Source: JBGZEX01 sp041846495
GTDB lineage: Bacteria; Bacteroidota; Bacteroidia; Bacteroidales; Marinifilaceae
DNA length: 64,000 nt
Assembly: GCA_041846495.1 (NCBI GenBank)
Contig: JBGZEX010000075.1
Location: 1 to 64,000, forward strand
Reading direction: 5' to 3'
Positions 51,697 through 60,403 of the stretch are shown piece after piece; within the stretch, counting starts at the first letter, position 1, and each line of letters opens with the position of its first letter. A program made the translations under genes and the position numbers. Under the pieces are notes generated by a model. That model was not told the DNA's origin. It was given only the letters and a program-made list of their open reading frames with translations, and did no database searches.

Positions 51697-54221
51697 AACT
51701 TTGTTTTTTTGTTTGCATTAGGATTTGTGCGGGAGTATCCGCTTTTTCGGAAAAAGTTTCCGCCGATGATTTTTGTTTTTTTCGTCAAACACAGGGCGAG
51801 GTTTCCGATAAGGACGATAATGAGAATGAAGGAAGATATTCCCGATATTTTCGCTCCTTTGAAATAAGATTCCGGGCGGAATTCGAATTTAACGGAATGT
51901 TCCCCTTCGGGAAGCACGATACTTCTCAATACATAGTTTGCGCATATGATGGGAGTTTCTTTTCCGTTTACATAGGCTTTCCAGCCTTTGGGATAGAAGA
52001 TCTCGCTGAATACGGCCAGTCGGGTGCCGGATGTATGTGCCTTGTATTCTATTTTATTGGGAGAATAGCTTATAAGCTTTATGTCGGATATGGTGTCGTA
52101 CGCGATATCGGATAGGAATTTTTCGTATTTCCGGTCGACCAAAGCCGTATTTTTAGGATTTATATGCATGAGGCCTGCAATTTCCTCTTGAGGGGAGGAT
52201 GTAAATCCTATCTCTTTTACGAACCATGCATTTCCGAATGCGTAAGGGTTGCGAATGGGAGACATATTGGGATTCGTAATCACGTATTTAGTATTCAGCA
52301 TATTGATTATTCCCGTTTTGAGGAAGACGGAATCCGTGCCGTAGTCGGAAATATTTTTTTTAATATTCTTTATTATCTCCTCTGTCTCGGGAATAATGCA
52401 ATAGTCTATCAGGTCCTGATAACGTTGGAGTTTTGCGGCACTATACCCTCCTATGGTTTTATGAAAATAGCTGGTTGTGGAGTTGTTGAAAGTATTTACG
52501 GATAGATCCAATACTCGGTAGTTCGGAGAAATGTCTTTTAATATTTCCTTATCTGCCGGCCGGAGTTGGAATGCCGTCATTATTTCTTTTTGCGTTTGGA
52601 AGTGGGAATCGTTCAAATAGCGTTTGTCGATAGTCCACATATCGAGAAGAATCAATAGGCCTAAAATCGGGAGACCGTATTTTGGGGGTATTTTATCTTT
52701 TATAATCGAGAGGATGAGGAGAGCGGATGCGATGATAAAGCCGGCGGAGCGCCAAGCATCGGCACGGAGCAGACTTTTTCTGTCCGCAGGGAGCGTGGTA
52801 CGCATCCAATCGGGGAGACGGGTATCCGCCGTATTCGTAAAATCGCCGGCTATATCGGGGAGCAGGGCGAAGAGGATGCACAGGCCTGCCGTTATTCCGG
52901 CAGCTATTTTCAGGGCTTTGAGCGACGTGTTTTTCGCATATTTTTTTTTGTATATTTTATCGAGAGCGTAAAATCCCATAAGCGGAATCGTAAGTTGGAG
53001 GATGACTAAGGTCATGGAGGGAGCTCTGAATTTGTTATAAAGGGGTACGTATTCGTAGAAAAAACGGGAAACGGGCATAAAGTGTTTTCCCCATGCCAAA
53101 AGGATGGCGAGAACGGAGACCCCGACTATCCACCATTTCCACGGCCCTTTTATAAGGAAAAGAGATAGTATGAAAAGGAATATGCTTACGGCACCCAAAT
53201 ACATGGGACCGGATGTGAAAGGTTGGGGACCCCAGTAAGCAGGCATGTTTTTTACGATATTTCCTGCTTCCGAATCCGATAAGCCCGCATTTTTTAAAGT
53301 TCGGTAGGTTTGGGAGTTCCTGTTTAGAGCTCCGTTCGATGCCCCTCCGTTGAAATTGGGAATAAGCAGGTTGGGCGTTTCCTCCACACCGTAACTCCAT
53401 GCCAGGGCATAATCCGTTTCCAGTCCTTTCGTATTTTTACTTTGTAGTTCCGACCCTCCTCGTATGGAATATTTTCCGTATTCCCATGTAGACCACAAGT
53501 GGTTTGTGTTTGCTCCCAAGGCAAGAATAAAACCGATAAACAATAAGGAGAGAGTTTTAAAATATTTTCCGAGGGTCTTTTGTTTGACGGCATTATATAA
53601 TTCCGCTGCCAAATAGAAAATTACGATGATTCCGAGATAGTATGTTATTTGAGGGTGGTTGGCAATGATTTCGAAGGTCAGGGTGATACCCGATAAGGTC
53701 GCCCCTATCCACGGATTTTTTTTGAAGGAATAGATTATCGAGGCTAAAACCCAGGGCATGAAAGCAATGGCAATCATTTTTCCGTTATGTCCGGCTTGGA
53801 TGATTTGGAAGTTATAGGAGCATAATCCGAATGCGAGAGCTCCTATAAGGGATACCCACGGAGATATGCCGATGCTGAGCATAAGGAGATAAAAGCCGAC
53901 AAAAGCGAGGATGTAATAACTTGCGGGTCTTGTACCGAGAAACAGGCGGTCGTATATGTATTCGAGATGATTCCCTTTATGTCTCATGCTGATGACGGTC
54001 GTAGGCATTCCTCCGAACATGGAGTTCGTCCAAAGAGCCTCCTCGTTTGCCGTCTTCCGGTATTCGTTGCTTTCCCGGGCGGCTCCTATATGAGATGTGA
54101 TATCGGATTGATCCACCCGTTTCCCCTCTATAAGCGGGAAACAGTAAATATAACTCAGAACGGAAAATAAAAGAAGTGCGAAAATATGTATTCCCCAAGA
54201 GTTTAAGTGTAGATTTTTCAT
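51693..54221 (-). CDS. YfhO family integral membrane protein
   Basis: Large polytopic protein of 842 residues with about 12-14 TM helices and a C-terminal soluble domain (from about 680, KAYVNGKETPIICANYVLRS, GEHSVKFEFRPESYF). YfhO proteins belong to the GT-C-like superfamily; in Gram-positives they glycosylate lipoteichoic acid, and in Bacteroidetes the role is unknown. The early periplasmic loop DITSHIGAARESNEY carries an acidic residue like that used by GT-C enzymes. First gene of a three-gene operon with a surface lipoprotein and a barrel. Confidence 0.9.
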   Translation of the reverse strand: MKNLHLNSWGIHIFALLLFSVLSYIYCFPLIEGKRVDQSDITSHIGAARESNEYRKTANEEALWTNSMFGGMPTTVISMRHKGNHLEYIYDRLFLGTRPASYYILAFVGFYLLMLSIGISPWVSLIGALAFGLCSYNFQIIQAGHNGKMIAIAFMPWVLASIIYSFKKNPWIGATLSGITLTFEIIANHPQITYYLGIIVIFYLAAELYNAVKQKTLGKYFKTLSLLFIGFILALGANTNHLWSTWEYGKYSIRGGSELQSKNTKGLETDYALAWSYGVEETPNLLIPNFNGGASNGALNRNSQTYRTLKNAGLSDSEAGNIVKNMPAYWGPQPFTSGPMYLGAVSIFLFILSLFLIKGPWKWWIVGVSVLAILLAWGKHFMPVSRFFYEYVPLYNKFRAPSMTLVILQLTIPLMGFYALDKIYKKKYAKNTSLKALKIAAGITAGLCILFALLPDIAGDFTNTADTRLPDWMRTTLPADRKSLLRADAWRSAGFIIASALLILSIIKDKIPPKYGLPILGLLILLDMWTIDKRYLNDSHFQTQKEIMTAFQLRPADKEILKDISPNYRVLDLSVNTFNNSTTSYFHKTIGGYSAAKLQRYQDLIDYCIIPETEEIIKNIKKNISDYGTDSVFLKTGIINMLNTKYVITNPNMSPIRNPYAFGNAWFVKEIGFTSSPQEEIAGLMHINPKNTALVDRKYEKFLSDIAYDTISDIKLISYSPNKIEYKAHTSGTRLAVFSEIFYPKGWKAYVNGKETPIICANYVLRSIVLPEGEHSVKFEFRPESYFKGAKISGISSFILIIVLIGNLALCLTKKTKIIGGNFFRKSGYSRTNPNANKKTKL

Positions 54222-54245
54222 AAAATCCCATTGTATGATGATTCA

Positions 54246-54277
54246 CAAAGTTACGAGATATAATCGAATAATTCAAG
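54246..54277 (-). promoter_or_regulatory. Promoter of the yfhO operon
   Basis: On the minus strand CTTG (54277-54274), a 20-base spacer and TAACTTTG (54253-54246). Confidence 0.6.
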
Positions 54278-54288
54278 AGATATTTTCC

Positions 54289-54296
54289 TACCTTTG
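54289..54296 (+). promoter_or_regulatory. -7 box of the GT2 gene
   Basis: TACCTTTG, 34 bases before the ATG at 54330; no clear -33. It is divergent from the yfhO promoter. Confidence 0.5.
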
Positions 54297-54329
54297 TCCG
54301 GTACGGTTTGTTGAACGAAATTTCCCCCG

Positions 54330-55355
54330 ATGACGCATACGCCTAAGATTTCCGTATTGGTTCCGGTTTACAAAGTATCCGCTTTTATAGAGCGGTGTGC
54401 GCATTCCCTCTTCTCCCAGACCTTTGAGGATATGGAATATATTTTCGTGGACGATGCTTCACCGGACGACAGCATCGGAAAGTTGGAAGCCGTAGCGGCG
54501 CTTTATCCGCAGAGGCGGGATGCCGTACGTATTATCCGTCATCCTTATAACAAAGGAATATATGCGGCTCGGCGAACGGCATTCGAGGCCGCTAAAGGGA
54601 TTTTTTGCATGTCCGTCGACAGCGACGATTATGCGGAACCGGATATGGCGGAACTTATGTATGCCGAGGCTGTGCGTACCGGTGCGGATATCGTATGTTC
54701 TCATTACTATGAAGAAACTGCCGAGGGCAAGAGGTTCGAAAGGAAAGTATTTTTTTCCGAAGATAAAAAAGAGGCGATTGCCGATATCTTTTTTGTTTTC
54801 TCCGCCTTATGGAATAAACTGATAAAAAGAAGTCTTATCGACAGGACGGCACTTCCGGATTTGGAAGGCGTGTGTATGGGAGAGGATTTGGCTTTTTCCG
54901 CCAAGTTCGTGTATTATGCGGATAAATATGCCCGGGTCGATAAACCGCTTTACCATTATGTGCGGTATAATGTTTCTTCCATAACTGCGGCATTCTCCCG
55001 TAAGAATGCGGAGGATATGGTGGCCGTAATAAAAGATCTCGAAGTTTTTTTCAGTTCGCTACCCGATGGAGCGGAATATGAAGAAGTGTTGAATCGGTTT
55101 AAGGCTTTGAAGAAGATAAGAATCCTCCGGGGCACTTTCGCTTCGAAAGAATATATGGGGTTGTATCCGGAATTGAAACCCTTGATAAGAAAAATGGATT
55201 TGCCTTTGAAATCCGAGATTATTTTGATGTTGGCTGCCTATAAATGCCGTTTTGTATTAATCGTCTTTCTTTTTGTATTGAGATGCCTGAATTATATAAA
55301 AAACTTGAGGGTAAAAAATTATTGTTTGTTTATTCCTCTCTTTCTGTTTTCGTAA
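54330..55355 (+). CDS. Family 2 glycosyltransferase
   Basis: Inverting GT-A glycosyltransferase of 341 residues. The N-terminal ISVLVPVYKVSAFIERCAHSL is the GT2 signature, DDASPDDS at 48-55 gives the nucleotide Asp, VDSDDYAEPDM near 97 holds the DxD metal site, and GEDLAFSAKFV supplies the catalytic acidic residue (ED). The C-terminus from about 300 is hydrophobic (AYKCRFVLIVFLFVLRCL) and runs 73 bases into the next gene, in another frame. It probably extends a lipopolysaccharide or glycan core. Donor unknown. Confidence 0.9.
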   Translation: MTHTPKISVLVPVYKVSAFIERCAHSLFSQTFEDMEYIFVDDASPDDSIGKLEAVAALYPQRRDAVRIIRHPYNKGIYAARRTAFEAAKGIFCMSVDSDDYAEPDMAELMYAEAVRTGADIVCSHYYEETAEGKRFERKVFFSEDKKEAIADIFFVFSALWNKLIKRSLIDRTALPDLEGVCMGEDLAFSAKFVYYADKYARVDKPLYHYVRYNVSSITAAFSRKNAEDMVAVIKDLEVFFSSLPDGAEYEEVLNRFKALKKIRILRGTFASKEYMGLYPELKPLIRKMDLPLKSEIILMLAAYKCRFVLIVFLFVLRCLNYIKNLRVKNYCLFIPLFLFS

Positions 55356-56326
55356 AACAAGATATCGAAATATTCGAGAATGCCGGAGCTGAAGTACATA
55401 GATTTCATGCGGTTGAAACATCCCGGTTGAAGTTGGTACTTTCTCTCGTGCGGGCTTTTTTTTATCTTCTCTTCAGGATTTGGAAATTCGATGCCGTTTA
55501 CATATGGTTTGCCGATTATCACTCCTGTTTGCCGATCCTATTTTCTCAAATGGCGCACAAGAAATCTTTTCTTGTCATCGGAGGATACGATGTGTCCCGG
55601 TTCAGGCAATATAAATACGGAAGCTTCACTAATCCCGTAAGAGGATATATGGCGAAATATTCGATGAAACATGCCGGTTTGAATCTATGTGTTTCGGTTT
55701 ATGTACAAAGAGTTTTAAGGGCAATACTCCCCGATGCGCCCTCTGTTGTCGTGTACAATGGAATTTCTCTCGTACCGGAATTAACCGGCGATGCGAATAA
55801 GAGGGATAAGGAAAAAACGGTTTTGTGTGTAAGCCTCGTCCGGACTCGGCAAAAGTATTTTATAAAAGGTATAGATCGTTTTATCCGGGTTTGTCGCATG
55901 GCTGAAAATGTGAATTTCATAGCTATAGGAATAGAGCCCGATTTGATAAAGAAGATGGAAGGAGAATTGCCTTCGAATCTGCAACTCATACCGCCTTTGC
56001 CGCATAAAGAATTGATTTGTTATTATTTAAAAGCACATGTTTACTGTCAATTGTCCAGAGCCGAGAGTTTTTCCCTCTCGCTTGCGGAGGCGATGCTGTA
56101 CAACTGTATTCCCGTTATTTCGAATGTCGGAGGAATCCCGGAAGTTGCAGGGCCTTACGGTTATAAGGTAGGGGGGGAGGCCCCGGAAGAAATCGTTCGG
56201 GCTATTTACTCGGCATTGTCCGAAAAGACAACCGGGCATGCCATCGGCCGGAGAATTGAAGAAATGTTTACCTGCGAAAGACGGGGAGCGGTATTATGCG
56301 AAATCGTTTCGAGGGAGTTGCAATAA
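55283..56326 (+). CDS. Family 4 glycosyltransferase
   Basis: GT-B glycosyltransferase of 347 residues from the ATG at 55283; an upstream in-frame ATG at 55244 would lengthen the overlap with the GT2 gene to 112 bases. The acceptor half has LLFVYSSLSVFVKQDIEIFENAG, the donor half LVRTRQKYFIKGIDRF, then the EX7E segment SRAESFSLSLAEAMLYNCIPVISNVGGIPE. Even at 55283 the overlap of 73 bases is unusual; no later ATG fits. It likely acts in the same glycan pathway as the GT2. Confidence 0.85.
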   Translation: MPELYKKLEGKKLLFVYSSLSVFVKQDIEIFENAGAEVHRFHAVETSRLKLVLSLVRAFFYLLFRIWKFDAVYIWFADYHSCLPILFSQMAHKKSFLVIGGYDVSRFRQYKYGSFTNPVRGYMAKYSMKHAGLNLCVSVYVQRVLRAILPDAPSVVVYNGISLVPELTGDANKRDKEKTVLCVSLVRTRQKYFIKGIDRFIRVCRMAENVNFIAIGIEPDLIKKMEGELPSNLQLIPPLPHKELICYYLKAHVYCQLSRAESFSLSLAEAMLYNCIPVISNVGGIPEVAGPYGYKVGGEAPEEIVRAIYSALSEKTTGHAIGRRIEEMFTCERRGAVLCEIVSRELQ

Positions 56327-56328
56327 GT

Positions 56329-57939
56329 TCAATTCCGTTTTCGGAATTTGAAATCCCGGCTTTTGAATTTATCCCGAATACTTCCGATTATTTCGGTTTT
56401 CATGCGGGAGGTCAGATTGCGCACACCTTTTGAGCATGCCAGCATGAGGAGGTAGTAGGTGCAAAATATGGTTCCGCTTACGATAAGGGCGAATAGCAAC
56501 CAATGCGCATAATCTTTGCAGGGGTCGACAAAAAAGAAATTTTCTATGAATTTTGTGGAAATAAACCATGCCGAGATACCGATTCCCGTATATTTTACGA
56601 CGGATATCCAATATTCTCCAAGCGGAGATTTCATTCCTTCCCGATAGAGGAAATAGGGTTTCCATATGTATACGATCAGAAAAGTGCTGACGGTGGTTCC
56701 GGCAAGAACTCCGGCAATACCCCATCGACGGGCGAGCAAAACGGATAATAAAAGGTTGATGCCGGCTTCCGTACACGGAGCCCAGGTATCTTTGAAAAGT
56801 CCGAATCCGGCTATGAATACGTCCACCGTCCACCGGGTACACAGGATAAAGGCATTGAGGATGAAAAAAACGAGAATCGTTTTGTCGAGGATGTATTCCC
56901 GTCCTACCCATAATGCGATAAAGGGTTCGAGGAGATGATAAAGAGAAAAACAAACGACGAAAGCCATAATGTAGCGTAGAGCCATGAGTTCCCAGAATAT
57001 ATTGCGAATGCTCTTCTTATTGCCTTCGGCAATAAGATTGCCTACTCCGGCTCCGGTATTTCCCATAAGATTATTGAGAAAAAGAAAGACCTTGCTGACA
57101 ATAAGCGTATAGTTGCCGTAGAAAGCTACCATTTTCAGGGAAACGAAGGCGAATATGATAAGCTGATCGGTTTGTTTGAGTACGAACTCCCCGATTTTAT
57201 GAACGAATATCTGTTTGATACGGACGATGATCCCGGGATAGTTTTTCAGCATTTTCCCGCCTCGGGACGCATCGGTCTGCAGCCAGGGATATATTTTATA
57301 AATCTTCCGGCGGATAATAATACTGTAGGTAATACCGTAAATCATTTCCATAAGTATCCAGAGATAATAGTTTTTCGTATAATAGGCAATGGCTGTTTGA
57401 AGGCATAGTTTTACGATATTGGATGTTTGGAAATAGGCTGTAATGACATAGTTCCTTTGATCGGCGTTCAGAAGTACGATATGATAATTGATAAAATACG
57501 CCAGAAGGGAAGAGGTTAGAAGCGAGAGATAGGAAAAATACAATATCCCGGAAGGGAAGGGGGCATTCCGGAATATGAGCGGAATACAAATGCCTACGAT
57601 GAGGCCGATTCCGCCTACGATTTGTCCGATACGGCGATATAAAAAACCGAGTACCGAAACGATTTCATTGATTTCATTCCTTTTGTTTTCGAATATCGGT
57701 TTGTATAAGGTATAGGAAACGGCTACTCCTATTCCGAGTTCCGCCAAATTGAGAAATCCCAAAATGCTTTCCATCGTTCCCGTCAGTCCGAGGAAATCCG
57801 CACCTAAGCTGTTTAGAAAAATTCTTCGGGAGAAAAAGGCGGTTATAAGCATGAGAAAGAAGAAAAATACGTTTACTCTTGCGTTCAACATACTTTTTTT
57901 CAGTCTGCTCATATTTTTTCGGTTGTCTGTAATTCTCAT
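56329..57939 (-). CDS. Polysaccharide/lipopolysaccharide flippase (Wzx-like, MATE-like fold)
   Basis: Polytopic membrane protein of 536 residues with about 12-14 TM helices. The N-terminus RVNVFFFFLMLITAFFSRRIFLNSLGADFLGLTGTMESILGFLNLAELGIG matches polysaccharide biosynthesis proteins of the MVF/PST family, which flip lipid-linked oligosaccharides. It faces the two glycosyltransferases tail to tail, with two bases between, and is oriented with the EptA-like gene before it. Substrate unknown. Confidence 0.88.
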   Translation of the reverse strand: MRITDNRKNMSRLKKSMLNARVNVFFFFLMLITAFFSRRIFLNSLGADFLGLTGTMESILGFLNLAELGIGVAVSYTLYKPIFENKRNEINEIVSVLGFLYRRIGQIVGGIGLIVGICIPLIFRNAPFPSGILYFSYLSLLTSSLLAYFINYHIVLLNADQRNYVITAYFQTSNIVKLCLQTAIAYYTKNYYLWILMEMIYGITYSIIIRRKIYKIYPWLQTDASRGGKMLKNYPGIIVRIKQIFVHKIGEFVLKQTDQLIIFAFVSLKMVAFYGNYTLIVSKVFLFLNNLMGNTGAGVGNLIAEGNKKSIRNIFWELMALRYIMAFVVCFSLYHLLEPFIALWVGREYILDKTILVFFILNAFILCTRWTVDVFIAGFGLFKDTWAPCTEAGINLLLSVLLARRWGIAGVLAGTTVSTFLIVYIWKPYFLYREGMKSPLGEYWISVVKYTGIGISAWFISTKFIENFFFVDPCKDYAHWLLFALIVSGTIFCTYYLLMLACSKGVRNLTSRMKTEIIGSIRDKFKSRDFKFRKRN

Positions 57940-57991
57940 ATAATTACAAATTTACCTGATTTTATATAATGCGCCATTCATATGTCGGACT

Positions 57992-59692
57992 TTATTCGAA
58001 TTCCATCCCGCCGACGGGAATTCTTCGTCTTGCGTTATCGTATGAAGGAGAGAAAATAAAGAAATCCGGTCTGCTTTGCTGTATGCGTATGTCTAAAAGA
58101 TCGATTAAAGCATCGCTTAAAATATCCGTCATGATTTTTTTATTTGCGGCATTGTTTATCCTTTCGACTTTGTCCGGATGGTTTTTTCGGAAATGCGAGG
58201 ACATCCATATGCACATCGGCACTTGGAAAGTGCTCGGAGTGAGGATGCTTCCGTGCCCGAATTTTCCGGGAATTTCGAAAATGGATTCTCCATGGTCGGG
58301 GACATAGAGGATTAATGCATCCGTATTTTTATAGAAATCGATGATTTCCCCGATAATATAGTCGTTATACAGTACGGAATTAAGATATTCGGATAAAATA
58401 GTAGCCTCTTCTTGACTATAGGTGTTTTCGGGAAGATCTTCCGGTTTGAACAGGCCCCATTTTTCGGGATATCGCAGCCGGTAATATATATGGGAACCCA
58501 TAAGGTGTACGATATTGAAAATTTTATTGTCTCCTGAAGATTTTTTCAAATGAGGAAGTACGGCTTCGTCGTAGGATACGAAGGCCAAATCGCCGGAAGG
58601 CCGATTCGAACAATAAGTCACATGATCGCATGAAGTCGCCAAAGCGGAAATCTCATTGACGTAAATGCCGGATTTTTCCTGGTTGGATATCCAATAGGTG
58701 TCGTATCCGGCGGCTTTCATAACGGAGGGCAGGAGGGCATAGTCGTACCAGTTGCCTTTTTTGTCGTTCGAGTAGAGGGAGAATATTCTGGATACGGCGA
58801 GGGCGGTAGACGGAGCGCAGGCTATTACGTCCGAGAAAATCACCATTTCCTTTCGTGAAATCAGAGAATCCATACAAGGGGTCGTATGCAGGGGATAGCC
58901 GTAGCAATGGAGGTATTTTTTTGTCAGGGACTCTCCTATAATAAAGACGACGTTAGGAACATCCGAATCGTTTTTTAGGATTTTGGGCGAATGATTCCCG
59001 AAGGAACGGGCACGTTCGGATATGAGGCGAAGGGATTTCCAGGCATCGTTAAAGGAGAAAAACGCCCGTGTCGGAGAGGAAATTTGGAAATAATGCCGTA
59101 TCCCCAAATGATAGGTCTTGTGATACACGTAAATATGATATCCGGCACAACTTACCGAAGCGAATAATGCGAGTCCGAACATCCATTGCATAAGCCGGAA
59201 TTTGAGAAGCCGGGGGATGAGAAAACGGTTTATCGAAAAAGAAAGGGCAAATACGGAAAACAACAGGGCTCCGTGGAAGAGAATGACTTTGATTCCCATT
59301 GTTTGACTCATTAATTCGCAGGCTTCGTTTCGATTGCTGCCTAAGATTACCGAGGCGATGAAGTTCGTCAGCAGGGTGTCGAAGGATTTCAGAAGGAAGG
59401 TTTCGGTCACGAATAAAACGGAGACGATGGTCAGTATTATAATTTTTACCGTCGTGAGCAGACGACCTTTAAAAAGAGTGCATAAAAAGACCGATGCCAT
59501 TCCGGCCAAAAGGGAGGAACAAAATCCCAAAAGCAGCTTTTTCCCGATGTCTAACGAATCGATAAATAAGATGTCCGCCCATACGAGGACGGAAAAGGAA
59601 CATAAAAAGACGAACAGGAATACGAAAAACTCCGAGAAAAATTTCCGGAATGATTTTTCGAATAGGGCTTTTATAAAAGCGGTATCGGGCAT
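57992..59692 (-). CDS. Lipid A/glycan phosphoethanolamine transferase (EptA-like, sulfatase fold)
   Basis: Inner-membrane phosphoethanolamine transferase of 566 residues, about five TM helices in the first 190. The periplasmic sulfatase-fold domain begins NVVFIIGESLTKKYLHCYGYPLH (metal-binding E254). CAPSTALAVSRIFS places the nucleophile T296, and DHGES with GKFGHG gives further zinc ligands. It transfers phosphoethanolamine from phosphatidylethanolamine to lipid A or a core sugar, lowering negative charge and polymyxin binding. The target here is unproved. Confidence 0.9.
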   Translation of the reverse strand: MPDTAFIKALFEKSFRKFFSEFFVFLFVFLCSFSVLVWADILFIDSLDIGKKLLLGFCSSLLAGMASVFLCTLFKGRLLTTVKIIILTIVSVLFVTETFLLKSFDTLLTNFIASVILGSNRNEACELMSQTMGIKVILFHGALLFSVFALSFSINRFLIPRLLKFRLMQWMFGLALFASVSCAGYHIYVYHKTYHLGIRHYFQISSPTRAFFSFNDAWKSLRLISERARSFGNHSPKILKNDSDVPNVVFIIGESLTKKYLHCYGYPLHTTPCMDSLISRKEMVIFSDVIACAPSTALAVSRIFSLYSNDKKGNWYDYALLPSVMKAAGYDTYWISNQEKSGIYVNEISALATSCDHVTYCSNRPSGDLAFVSYDEAVLPHLKKSSGDNKIFNIVHLMGSHIYYRLRYPEKWGLFKPEDLPENTYSQEEATILSEYLNSVLYNDYIIGEIIDFYKNTDALILYVPDHGESIFEIPGKFGHGSILTPSTFQVPMCIWMSSHFRKNHPDKVERINNAANKKIMTDILSDALIDLLDIRIQQSRPDFFIFSPSYDNARRRIPVGGMEFE

Positions 59693-59793
59693 GGAGGTTC
59701 AATTATCTGTGAGTGCTGTTGCGGCAGTACGTATGTCAAGTGTATTTTCCTCGGCGGTTATTCGGGTCGGAGATTCGTATGGTGCAGTAAGAT

Positions 59794-60174
59794 TTATCCT
59801 TCTTTTCGAACTGTCGAAACATTTTCCTCTTTGAGGTTTTCGAAGTTTTCGGTCATAAGTTTTTCCACCAGGCGAATAGATTCCACACAAGGGAATTTCA
59901 ATTCCCCTTTGAGTTCTTTGCAGGTGATTCCTCCGGCAACGGAACGAAAACTGTTTTTTATCGAAGGCATACCGTATTGCCGTGTCAGGATTTCTCCGGC
60001 ATAAAGGGCACCGCATAATCCGCCTTCGGCTTTCCCTCCTCCGCAAGGACGGTACATCTTTTCGATTTCTTCGTCGCTTAACCCCGCCTCTTTTTGAAAA
60101 TGTTTTAAAATGGCTTGACAGCAATTCCATTTATTTTCTTTATTGTGAAAAAACTCTTCCGCTTTTTTAGCCAT
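59794..60174 (-). CDS. C_GCAxxG_C_C family redox protein
   Basis: Small cytosolic protein of 126 residues from the chosen start, with six cysteines at 18, 19, 44, 54, 85 and 96: NCCQAIL, CGGGKAEGGLCGALYAG and GGITCKEL, KFPCVES, the pattern of the C_GCAxxG_C_C family. Members are thought to carry a metal or redox centre; the reaction is not known. The frame extends 28 codons upstream, but a -7 box at 60212-60219 lies within that extension, so the ATG at 60174 is chosen. Confidence 0.87.
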   Translation of the reverse strand: MAKKAEEFFHNKENKWNCCQAILKHFQKEAGLSDEEIEKMYRPCGGGKAEGGLCGALYAGEILTRQYGMPSIKNSFRSVAGGITCKELKGELKFPCVESIRLVEKLMTENFENLKEENVSTVRKEG

Positions 60175-60211
60175 AACCTTTGATTTTCGATTGACAATTT
60201 TTATATCTCTG

Positions 60212-60219
60212 CAAATATA
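60212..60219 (-). promoter_or_regulatory. -7 box of the C_GCAxxG_C_C gene
   Basis: TATATTTG on the minus strand, 37 bases before the chosen ATG; it argues against the more distal start codons. Confidence 0.55.
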
Positions 60220-60346
60220 CATGTTTTTCATGGAAAACCGGATTTTCTCCGATTTCAAAATTAAGAGTGCCGGTATTTCGCAACTGCTAATTGAATCCGT
60301 ATAATAAAAAATCGGCAGTTATTTCTTCATATTTTCAGAGATTGCA

Positions 60347-60354
60347 TATATTTG
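60347..60354 (+). promoter_or_regulatory. -7 box of the Ig-like protein gene
   Basis: TATATTTG followed by TACC, 49 bases before the ATG at 60404. Confidence 0.55.
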
Positions 60355-60403
60355 TACCCCGTTTTTTCTTTGCGGAAAAATACGGACTTAAAAATTAAAA
60401 CAT

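Noticed and set aside
60175..60258. Longer N-terminus for the C_GCAxxG_C_C protein
   Set aside because: The additional start codons lie at or upstream of the -7 box and the residues are not conserved-looking.
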